From Mycoplasmopsis bovigenitalium (GTDB lineage Bacteria; Bacillota_I; Bacilli_A; Mycoplasmatales; Metamycoplasmataceae): a stretch of 64,000 nt of DNA. The stretch is taken from assembly GCF_002356075.1 (NCBI RefSeq), contig NZ_AP017902.1, forward strand, positions 789,554 through 853,553, written 5' to 3'. The position numbers and the translations under genes are program-made. Under the pieces are notes generated by a model. That model saw nothing but the letters and a program-made list of their open reading frames with translations, was not told where the DNA came from and did not search any database. Positions 54,673 to 62,662 of the stretch are shown here, piece after piece (within the stretch, counting starts at the first letter, position 1; the number at the start of each line of letters is the position of its first letter).

Positions 54673-55793
54673 TATTTACTTTTACATACATTTTTAGTTG
54701 CACTAATTTTATTATTTGCATAAATAACTACATCTTTTATAACTGATTTTTGAACAGCAGTTATAAATAATTCAATATATTCAAAGTCTATTTTTCCGTC
54801 TTTTGTAGGGAGTTGGATTTTCCTGTTCTGAATTTTGTCTCACGAACACATATTTCCATACCCGAATTCGAATATCAAATATTTAAAAGAGTTCACTATA
54901 TATAAACCTTGTTCTTTATTCATATTAAACTTAGGAATCAAAGAAAAAACTCTTGCGTGAGTCACCATTTTATATTTGAAATCTCTATAAAAAGAGTTCC
55001 CGAACATATCAATAGTGATAGTGCCACCATTAATAACTTTTGCACTTATGTTTGTTTTTCCTAATATACCATTATTTGTCACACCAGCAGTGATAACATA
55101 TTCGCCTACATCATTGATATGGCTTTTTTGTATATCAAAATCTCCATTTTCACTATCAAACAAATCACCAATTCTATACTCAACTCATTTAATGTTATTA
55201 AAATTATCAATGCTTTTTTTCTCGTCACTGGTTAATTCATAATTATTTAGACCAGTTGCCTTTAAATATGCTTCCAGCTGGGCAATATGTTGAGCTTCCA
55301 GCTCGGCAATAAAAGATTCCATAAATTCAAAGTCTATTTTTCCATCTTTTGTAGGGAGTTGGATACTGTGGTTTTTTATATCATCTAATTTATAACCAGC
55401 TTGTTGATAATCATATAACGAAACAAACTTTTGAATGTTAGAAACAAAAAAATATGCGATTTTTTCATTCCATTTTCTTATTAAATCGTTTGGCGTTAAT
55501 TTATTTATGTTTTGTGAACAATAATAAGATTCTTTTTGAAATTTTACATATTTATAATTTCCTATTACTGTAGCTGTAATTGTAAAAGGTTCATTAGGCT
55601 CAAACATTCTTTTTTCTATTTTCCCTTGTATTCCATTATTTTCAAATGTTCTACCAACAAAATTTACTCCATCGTCAATAAATTTAATTGCATTGCTATC
55701 TAACGATTTAGTTCCTGTTACCTTAAACAAATCTCCAATTCTATACTCACCCCACTGAACATTTTGGAGTTTTGCGTTCAGTGAGGTATCTAT
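54672..55793 (-). CDS. Restriction specificity (S) region, two target-recognition domains
   Basis: The frame is open from 55802 to TAA 54672 with TGA=Trp; no standard start codon is found at its 5' end, so I mark the ATA at 55793 as the nominal boundary. Two half-subunits follow: W-G-E-Y-R-I-G-D-L-F with a first recognition domain ending IQLPTKDGKIDFEFMESFI, and W-V-E-Y-R-I-G-D-L-F with a second ending IQLPTKDGKIDFEYIELFI. These are HsdS/BcgI-B-type repeats. It overlaps the end of the RM ORF and joins it if one A is added to the A7 run. Confidence 0.85.
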
Positions 55794-57832
55794 TTTTTTA
55801 TCTTATCATCAACCTTATTTTGATTTTTGAGTATGTTGGATACTTCGAATGCTAAATATTCTGCAACTGTTTTTTTAAAATCCTCAAGAGTTACCTTATT
55901 GTCTTTTGGTGCTGTTTGATTTCAATCGGCGCCATTTTCAGGATCAACATGGCCTTCATAATACTCTTGTTCAGTAAATATTTTTAATTTATGTTTTCCA
56001 AAGCGCACTAAATCAACAAGTTCTTGATATCTTTCTTTTGCTCTATCCTTATCTTTTAGATTTGAACTAGATTTTTTTCTATTTGTTCGTGAATATCCAT
56101 CATTTGTAAAATCAATAAATTTGACAATATCATCCTTTGAATGAGATTCACCAACTTTAAATACATATATGTTTGTTTGCACACTTGATTTGCCAATAAA
56201 TAAATCTGTCGGCATTTTTATGCTTGCAAGTAATGTATTCCTTTTTAATATTTCTTGGTTAATTATCTTTGCCTTACCACTACCTGCTGAATTTTGAATA
56301 ATAATTGAAGCATACCCTTTGTTCATCATTGATAATGCTTTTTTAACAAAAATCATACCATTACCATCTGCTGAATATGGTGGGTTAAGAATAAATGCGG
56401 TTGCAGGGAAAACTTCATTTGTTTTACCAAAACCATATTTTCCATCAAAATCTTTTAAAGAGTCTTTATTTAGTATGTTTGAACTACCATCTCCCATTAA
56501 AATCATATTTAAAATAGCAAGCATATAAATATTTGGTAATAATTCTAGACCTAGTAATTGCTCGGCTTTGATATCGAGTATTTTTTGTTGTAAATCCTTA
56601 GGGGATGTGATTTTTGATTTTGCGTCAATAATCATTTCATTCATTGCAGCAACTAATAATCCAGCACTTCCTGTTGCAAAATCTCAAACATAACTATCTT
56701 TATCCACTCTTGCTAGTTTTGCTAATAAAGTTGCTACATATGACGGAGTTAAAACAACATCATTTAATTTATCCTGAGTAAATCCAAGTCAAGAATACAT
56801 TTCATTAAATAATTTTCCAGTAAAATCTGTTGTTAAGCCTATTTTGTAATATATGCCTAAATCATCAACAATTTTTGAATATATCCTTTTTAGTTGACTT
56901 TCACCATTTTCAACTTTATTAATATTGTCAGATAGTAAAGTGTTTTTAAGCGTTCGTATAATTAAATGTTGTTTTGAATCTGGCAGATTTTTTTCCCTTA
57001 AAAATGATTCAATTTTTCTAATAATAACATCACCATCAGTATTACCTAATTCAGGTGAAGATTTTAATTCTGATTTTTCTAGTGGCTGTAATTTATCTGG
57101 AATGCCTAATGATGCCATAATCGATGCAGCTACTAAATATACTCTGTCATTTTCGCTTAGTCCATTTTCGTTTTGATAAATATCATTATTAAGTTTAGTT
57201 AAACTTGCCTCAATTTCTTTTTCTTTTTTCTCTCTTAGTTTTTGTAATTCTTTCTCTGTTAAAGATAATTCATTGATTTTTTCTATAAATTCATCAAATT
57301 TATCCTTTTGTAAAAAAGATAAATCGCTATATTTGCCAACTTCTTGCCCAACACCAAAATTGTCTTTTGAAACGTAATATACACCAATCAAACGTTCTAT
57401 TTCTCCATCTATGTTTTTATGCCCAGTAATTCCTATCGCAATTACCCCGTCATAATTTGTATGATGTAAAATTGCATTCGCATAATGAACAGCGCCATTT
57501 ACTGCATATTTATTTATATTTTGATAATTGGGATGATTTTTGCTTGTTATGTTGTCAACTCTGTTGTTGTCATCCAATTTAACTAATGTGTCTTTATATC
57601 CCTTATATTCAATAAGAATAGGATAATATTTAAGATTTTTACCCTTTAAAAGTAATTTAACATCTGGACGGTTCCCCCCCCCTCCGCCATTTTTGGATTT
57701 ATACTCATCCAATGCTTTATCGATTTGGTAGTTTAAACTCTCTTGCTCTAATTTAAAATCTAAACCATAATCCCTTAACTCTTCATTTGTTTTTTGTGCT
57801 ATGTTAGGCTCGATTGATTTTATTTTTGCCAT
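55790..57832 (-). CDS. BcgI-like restriction-modification protein (nuclease plus N6-adenine methylase)
   Basis: A 680-residue frame from ATG 57832 (GGAGGG upstream) with TGA=Trp. The N-terminal ~200 residues carry a PD-(D/E)xK-like pattern: PDVKLLLKG then ILIEYKG. The methylase domain follows, with motif I-like DFATGSAGLLVAAM and the catalytic NPPY. A Gly5 stretch just before the nuclease motif is coded by a run of nine G (57674-57682). The gene ends at TAG 55790 just after an A7 run. With the S region it makes a type IIB/IIG-like enzyme. The G9 tract currently reads in frame (ON). Confidence 0.88.
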
Positions 57833-57956
57833 ATTTCCCTCCACCTAAGATTAATACTCTTACAAAGTAATACAAATAATTTTTAATTACTAATTAATAA
57901 TATTCTACACAAAAAAAATTCCGAAATTAACGGTATATTTTTACAGATAACTATTT

Positions 57957-58021
57957 AAAATTGAATGAGTAAAACCGGGCATGCTGGTTAATAAGTAATT
58001 TAACATTGTAAAGAATAACGT
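57957..58021 (-). promoter_or_regulatory. Upstream element shared with the effector gene
   Basis: Holds the same TTTTACTCATTC (minus strand; 57963-57974 on plus) and CCCG-rich block as at 51257-51320. It lies 130-190 bp before the RM start. The remaining part of 57833-58111 shows no gene. Confidence 0.4.
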
Positions 58022-58111
58022 TATTTTCGGGTATTTTTTTGGTGGCGCCCATTTTTTTCTTTGCGAGCTCACGTGCACCTTTAAAGGCAAGAAAAGACTA
58101 GCACCAAAAAA

Positions 58112-58167
58112 TAAACAAGGACAAAAAAAGCCAACACCTCAGTGTTAACTTTTTTTGTCCTGGTTTA
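58112..58167. repeat. Solo IS-end palindrome (56 bp), reverse orientation
   Basis: TAAACAAGGACAAAAAAAG... to ...CTTTTTTTGTCCTGGTTTA, the reverse complement of the IS left end. AAA lies on both flanks, a possible 3-bp target duplication, although in an A-rich context. It marks the left side of the acquired DUF4366/abiE segment. Confidence 0.75.
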
Positions 58168-58182
58168 AAAGCCTGTTAAAAA

Positions 58183-58431
58183 GATGAACAAAGTAATTTA
58201 GGAACATATATTCTCTTAGCTCTTGTATTAGCGGCTAATTTAGGAGCAGGATATTACTTTAAAATCTACAAGATAAAGCAGGATGATGATTATGATGAAG
58301 ATGAAGAAGAATATGCCGAATTTGAAGATGAGTATGAAAAAGAAGATGATGCAGAATATTTAGAAGAAAAAGAATAGAAAAATATAGATGATATGGCAAT
58401 CGACTCTTATGATAAAGAAGACGAGGAATAA
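58183..58431 (+). pseudogene. Fragment of a DUF4366-like protein from a Firmicutes conjugative element
   Basis: The frame begins after a stop and has no start. It codes for a hydrophobic helix (TYILLALVLAANLGAGYYF), then KIYKIKQ and a long Asp/Glu-rich tail with one internal TAG (58375), ending at TAA 58429. The helix-KIYKxKQ-acidic-tail order matches the C-terminus of DUF4366 proteins encoded in conjugative transposons of Firmicutes. It is a remnant of horizontal transfer. Confidence 0.55.
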
Positions 58432-58460
58432 AAAATAGATATAAATTATCAATACACCAT

Positions 58461-58507
58461 GTTGCGTTTACACTCAAAAAATGATATAATGCAAGTGCAA
58501 ACGCAAC
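58461..58507 (+). promoter_or_regulatory. abiE promoter with inverted-repeat operator
   Basis: TTGCGT (58462) and TATAAT (58485-58490) are 17 bp apart. 14-bp arms GTTGCGTTTACACT (58461-58474) and AGTGCAAACGCAAC (58494-58507) are inverted repeats with one mismatch and flank the -10. AbiEi proteins are known to repress their own operon by binding inverted repeats at the promoter. Confidence 0.75.
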
Positions 58508-58523
58508 AAAGAGGGTGGATGGG

Positions 58524-59117
58524 ATGAATTATAAAAATAAAATTGAAAAATATCTGAAGCAATCAGGTGGAATTATTACAACAGCATACTGTAAGGAAAA
58601 TAATATACCTACGATATATCTCAGTCGACTATTGAAAGATGGGAGATTGTCAAAAGTAAGAAAAGGAATTTATATAACGAAAGATGGGGATTACGATGAG
58701 TATTATTTCTTTCAGCATCAGTATAAAAAAGCGATATTTTCCTATGAGACCGCTCTTTATCTGCTTGGACAAACGGATAAAATTCCTTGGAATATCGACA
58801 TAACCGTTTATAACGGCTATAAATTTAATGAAAAACCGAATGGTTTCAATGTTCATTATGTAAAAAAATCAATTTATGATTTAGGCATAATCCAAAAAAA
58901 CACAATGTTTGGAAATAAAGTTAAGGTATATTCATATGAAAGGATACTCTGTGATTTTATTGCTCACAAAGAAGAAATGGATATAGAGGTTTATGTAAAA
59001 CTCATTCGTTCGTATTTCTCATATAAAGAAAGAGATATTCATTCCCTTTATGATATTGCAACGAAAATGGGAATTGAAAATAAAGTGAGAGAAGTTATGG
59101 AGACGGTTTATGAATAA
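58524..59117 (+). CDS. abiEi: AbiEi antitoxin/autorepressor
   Basis: A 197-residue type IV antitoxin with an N-terminal winged helix (GGIITTAYCKENNIPTIYLSRLLKDGRLSKVRKGIY, in two parts) and a C-terminal antitoxin domain (FFQHQYKKAIFSYETALYLLG, ERILCDFI). AbiEi represses its operon and counters AbiEii. I start at ATG 58524, 8 nt after GAGGG; GTG 58515 is in frame. Its only Trp is TGG, unlike neighbouring genes, which points to recent import. It overlaps abiEii by 8 bases. Confidence 0.9.
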   Translation: MNYKNKIEKYLKQSGGIITTAYCKENNIPTIYLSRLLKDGRLSKVRKGIYITKDGDYDEYYFFQHQYKKAIFSYETALYLLGQTDKIPWNIDITVYNGYKFNEKPNGFNVHYVKKSIYDLGIIQKNTMFGNKVKVYSYERILCDFIAHKEEMDIEVYVKLIRSYFSYKERDIHSLYDIATKMGIENKVREVMETVYE

Positions 59118-59952
59118 AGCAAAATTAACAGCTCTTTGCCATAAAGTGAGCAAAGAAGTCGGTATTTCGTTTAATTCTGTTATGTTGTATTATTTTTTAG
59201 AAAGTATTTTAAAAAAAATAGCAGGAAGCAAATATAATGAACGATTTATTTTTAAGGGTGGTTTTTTGTTATCAAGCGTAGTTGGAATTGATTCAAGAAG
59301 TACTGTAGATATAGATTTTCTTTTGAGTAACATGCAGCTATCGGAAGAAAATATTGTTCGAATGTTGAATGAAACTTTGAACCCGGAAGAAACTGACGAT
59401 ATCTTTTATGAATTGCAAAGTATTGTACCAATCAAAGAAGAAGATCAATATGGAGGCCTTCGTGCAAATATTTTATGTAAAATGGAAAATATAAGACAGA
59501 TTGTACCACTTGACATTGCAACAGGAGATGTTATTACACCTCATCCGATAGATTATAAGTATGTAAGTTCTTTTGGAGAAGAAGAAATAATAATCAAAGC
59601 TTATCCGATAGAAACCATGCTTGCAGAAAAAATACAGACCATTTATGCAAGAGGATTCTTAAATAGTAGAAGTAAGGATTATTATGATCTTTATATTATT
59701 TATAAATTAAAGAATAAAGATGTAAATGCAGAGATATTAAAAGATGCTTGTAGAAAAACATTTAGGTATAGAAAAACAGAATTCGATATAAACAAAATTG
59801 TAGACTTACTTGAAAAATTGAAAACGAATGAAGCTTTTTTAAAAAGATGGCAAGCCTATTCAAGAAAAAATTTATATTCTAAAGATATAACCTTTGAAGA
59901 AGTGTTAAACAATGGAATAAAAATGGTGGAAAAAATAAAGAATGAAAATTAG
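59110..59952 (+). CDS. abiEii: AbiEii toxin (nucleotidyltransferase)
   Basis: A 280-residue type IV toxin of the DUF1814 nucleotidyltransferase family. Motifs: FIFKGGFLLSS (G-S-like loop), RSTVDIDFLL (catalytic D-x-D), and late PIETMLAEKIQTIYARG and SKDYYDLY. AbiE systems abort phage infection and stabilise mobile elements; some relatives modify tRNA 3' ends. The only Trp codon is TGG. It forms a coupled operon with abiEi and was probably brought by the same Firmicutes element as the DUF4366 fragment. Confidence 0.92.
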   Translation: MNKAKLTALCHKVSKEVGISFNSVMLYYFLESILKKIAGSKYNERFIFKGGFLLSSVVGIDSRSTVDIDFLLSNMQLSEENIVRMLNETLNPEETDDIFYELQSIVPIKEEDQYGGLRANILCKMENIRQIVPLDIATGDVITPHPIDYKYVSSFGEEEIIIKAYPIETMLAEKIQTIYARGFLNSRSKDYYDLYIIYKLKNKDVNAEILKDACRKTFRYRKTEFDINKIVDLLEKLKTNEAFLKRWQAYSRKNLYSKDITFEEVLNNGIKMVEKIKNEN

Positions 59953-60107
59953 CATATAACGGTTTTGCAATGAAAAGAAGGCGTCAAACATTTTTTGTAA
60001 GTTAGTTCCCGAATAGGAAAATGGATTAAAAAATAGAAAACGAAATATATAAAACTTTAAAAGACAATTGGAGAAATCCAAACTCTAATTGTCCCTAAAT
60101 AGTAAGT
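59953..60107 (+). other. 3' end of the acquired segment
   Basis: No gene seen. A hairpin with GACAATTGGAG and CTCTAATTGTC arms (60063-60093) lacks a T run. Just after it begins the sequence shared with the region downstream of 62450, so the right edge of the acquired DNA probably lies here. Confidence 0.4.
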
Positions 60108-60137
60108 TCAAGCGCAAAATTTTGCGCTTGATTTTTT
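60108..60137 (+). terminator. Strong palindromic terminator
   Basis: TCAAGCGCAAAATTTTGCGCTTGA is a complete palindrome of paired arms TCAAGCGC/GCGCTTGA followed by a T6 run. A near copy is at 62458-62480. Confidence 0.8.
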
Positions 60138-60307
60138 ATTTAACATATTTAAACTTATTTCATAATTTCAATTGTAATTACAAATAAAGCATTTTACTAT
60201 AAGAGTTTATGTCTATTAATTCACAAATTCAACCAAACAAGTATTGATAATATGGAAAAATTATATTTTTTTCCATGAAATTAAACAAATTAGCTTGTTT
60301 TTCAACC

Positions 60308-60338
60308 TTGATTTCTTTTTTTTTTTTTTTTGTAAACT
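60308..60338 (+). promoter_or_regulatory. T16-tract promoter
   Basis: TTGATT (60308-60313), 19-nt spacer made of TC, T16 (60316-60331) and G, then TAAACT (60333-60338). The leader holds a TCTGC..GCAGA hairpin (60345-60366) also seen in the paralogue. Confidence 0.65.
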
Positions 60339-60392
60339 CATATTATCTGCACGCGAAATTGCAGATATTTATGAAATATTAAGGAGTTTAAT

Positions 60393-61421
60393 ATGGCAAA
60401 AACAAAAATAATATTAGCAAGTACACTATCAGTTTTAGCGGTTGCTGGAGTTACAACAGCAGCAGTTGTTGTTACTACCAAAAATAAGGATAAACAAAAA
60501 AATAACCCCGAATTAGGTAAAGAGCAAGATCCCGCTAAAAAAATAAAAGATGGTAAAAAAGATGGTTCTCAAACACAAACACCTGAAACAGAACCAAATA
60601 AAGACAACACACAAACACAAACACCTGAAACGGGAAAAAATAATAACAATAATCAAACCAATCCACAAAAAATAGTTCAAAATAAAAATGATTTCAAAGA
60701 AATAAATGATGCAATCAAAAATGAATATGACAAAGAAAATCAAATAATTAATGAATACGATGATAATGTTGCAAAATATTGAGAAGAACAAATTAAAAAG
60801 AATAAACAACCTAATAGTGTAGATAGCCCAAATAACCAACCCCAAAGTGATGGTCCAAGTGCTAATGGTGGTACTGGCGATGGCAAAGACAATAGCAACT
60901 CAATAACTAAACCAACTGAAGGAGCGGAAACTAATAAACAACAAGCAGACCAAGCAAATAATGGACAAACTAATGGTGGAACTGGCACACCAGATAAAAA
61001 ACTTAATGATAAGGTAGAGACACAAATAAAATTAGAAGTGAAAAAAGTAGAAGTTGAATGAACAGATTCAAAAAAACAAAAGGCATACATAAATTACTAC
61101 TTTGAGACAACTAAAGATAATTTTGAAATTTTAAAAAAATCTAAAGCAATAGAGATGCTATATGACATACAAGGTTATCAAGATTTATCATATAGAGCAG
61201 CAAAATTCGGTGTTAGCCCTCATGATACATACTTTACAAAAGTATCAGAAAATGGAAAAACTGTTTCATTTATGTTATCTGGTGAATATTACTTCCAAAA
61301 AGACACATTACCAGATAGACCAGAAAACAAAGTTTCATTAAAAGGATTGTTTATTAATGGGGATAAAGCTAATAATTTATTAAGTAAACAATCTGAAGCT
61401 GTAACTTTTAATTTCAAATAA
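60393..61421 (+). CDS. Surface protein of a phase-variable family, member 1
   Basis: A 342-residue protein starting MAKTKIILASTLSVLAVAG, one N-terminal hydrophobic helix without Cys, so probably a signal anchor or cleaved secreted protein rather than a lipoprotein. Residues about 35-230 are Lys/Asn/Gln/Thr-rich low complexity with a repeated QTQTPET unit and NGGTG repeats. The C-terminal ~110 residues are a beta-rich domain (YINYYFETTKDNFEILKKSK ... VSLKGLFINGDKANNLL) shared with the next gene. SD AAGGAG. TGA=Trp twice. Confidence 0.8.
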
Positions 61422-61657
61422 ATTAAAAATAAAATTTTCTTACATTTTTTCTTAAATATAAATACACAATTATTAATGTAATTAATAACAGGGAGTATTA
61501 ATCATACTCTCTTGTTTTTATTAAAATCTTAATAACTTAAAATAAAGCGCTTCAAAAACTAATGAATTATTAAATATATGAGTGTGTATCTTATTTAAAT
61601 TATGAAAAAAATCTTATTTTTTCCGCAAAATAGAGCAAATTTACCGATTTTTTGATC

Positions 61658-61691
61658 TTGATTTTCTTTTTTTTTTTTTTTTTGTTAAACT
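61658..61691 (+). promoter_or_regulatory. T17-tract promoter
   Basis: TTGATT (61658-61663), 22-nt spacer with T17 (61667-61683), then TAAACT (61686-61691). The spacer is longer than optimal, so this copy may be OFF. 61422-61657 holds no gene that I can see. Confidence 0.6.
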
Positions 61692-61747
61692 CATTGTATC
61701 TGCGCGCAAGATTAGCAGATATTTAAAAAAATATTAAGGAGATTAAT

Positions 61748-62380
61748 ATGTCAAAAACTAAAATAATATTAGCAAGTACACTATCAGTTTTAGCAGTTGC
61801 TGGAGTTACTACCGCAGCAGTTGTTGTTACTATGAAAAATAAAAAACAAAATCCAAAACCTGAGATACAAAATACAACAGAGTCTAAAAAAGAAACTAAA
61901 CCATTAACTAAAATCCAAGATATTGCAAAACCTATTAAAAAAACTCAGCCTTTAACTAAAATCCAAGAAATAGCTAAACCAACTAAAATACTACTTGATG
62001 CACCTAATGGGGTGTTAGATAAAGGCACCGGATATATTGATTATAGATTTACTACTTCAAAAGAAAATTTTGACTATCTAAAAGCTAATGAAAAAAATGT
62101 AGAATTATTGTTTGAATACACAAATACAAGTTATGCCGATGAAAAATACTCAGCCGGAGTATATACACATGATCCTAAAAATCCTACAATATTCACAAGA
62201 GTTACACATTCACAAGATGGTAAAGTTTCATTTACAATATTTGGAGAATTTAGATTTGTAAAAGGTCAAGTTCCTCAAGAGAATTTTCCAGTAACATTAA
62301 AAGGTTTATTTATTAAAGGGAATGACAATAATCTGTTAAAAAATAAATCAAATACCGTAATTACAAATCCTAAGCAATAA
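61748..62380 (+). CDS. Surface protein of a phase-variable family, member 2
   Basis: A 210-residue paralogue with nearly the same N-terminus (MSKTKIILASTLSVLAVAGVT) and leader as member 1. The linker has two tandem copies of a ~15-residue unit (KPLTKIQDIAKPIKK, QPLTKIQEIAKPTK). The C-terminal domain (YIDYRFTTSKENFDYLKANEK ... VTLKGLFIKGNDNNLLKNKS) matches that of member 1. The linker length difference and repeats suggest size variation by recombination or slippage. Confidence 0.8.
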   Translation: MSKTKIILASTLSVLAVAGVTTAAVVVTMKNKKQNPKPEIQNTTESKKETKPLTKIQDIAKPIKKTQPLTKIQEIAKPTKILLDAPNGVLDKGTGYIDYRFTTSKENFDYLKANEKNVELLFEYTNTSYADEKYSAGVYTHDPKNPTIFTRVTHSQDGKVSFTIFGEFRFVKGQVPQENFPVTLKGLFIKGNDNNLLKNKSNTVITNPKQ

Positions 62381-62457
62381 TAAGAATAAAAATATCGCTA
62401 GTTATTAAATAGGATAAAAAACTTTAATCTTAAGTGCCTAATTATTAAATAGTCAGT

Positions 62458-62487
62458 TCAAGCGCAAAATTTGTGCTTGATTTTTTT
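62458..62487 (+). terminator. Terminator, near copy of 60108
   Basis: TCAAGCGCAAAATTTGTGCTTGA with a T7 run; one G-T change compared with the copy at 60108. Confidence 0.75.
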
Positions 62488-62662
62488 ATTTAACATATTT
62501 AAGCATATTGCATCATTTCAACTATGATTACAAAATAAGGCATTTTACAATAAGGATTATGTATATTAATTCACAAATTGAACCAAACAAGTATTGATAA
62601 TATGGAAAATTTAAATATTTTTCCATAAAATTAAACAAATTAGCTTGTTTTTCAGCCCTGAT
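62488..62662 (+). repeat. Third copy of the surface-gene upstream region, cut by the IS
   Basis: This stretch matches 60131-60312 almost base for base (for example AACCAAACAAGTATTGATAA and AAACAAATTAGCTTGTTTTT) and stops at the position of TTGATT, where the IS begins. The expected T tract and gene must lie beyond the window if they still exist. Confidence 0.75.

Noticed and set aside
58259..58477. Minus-strand ORF rich in His and Leu
   Set aside because: It is the antisense shadow of the acidic DUF4366-like fragment.
60513..61090. Minus-strand hydrophobic ORFs opposite the surface protein
   Set aside because: They arise from the complement of Lys/Asn-rich codons and have no start signals.
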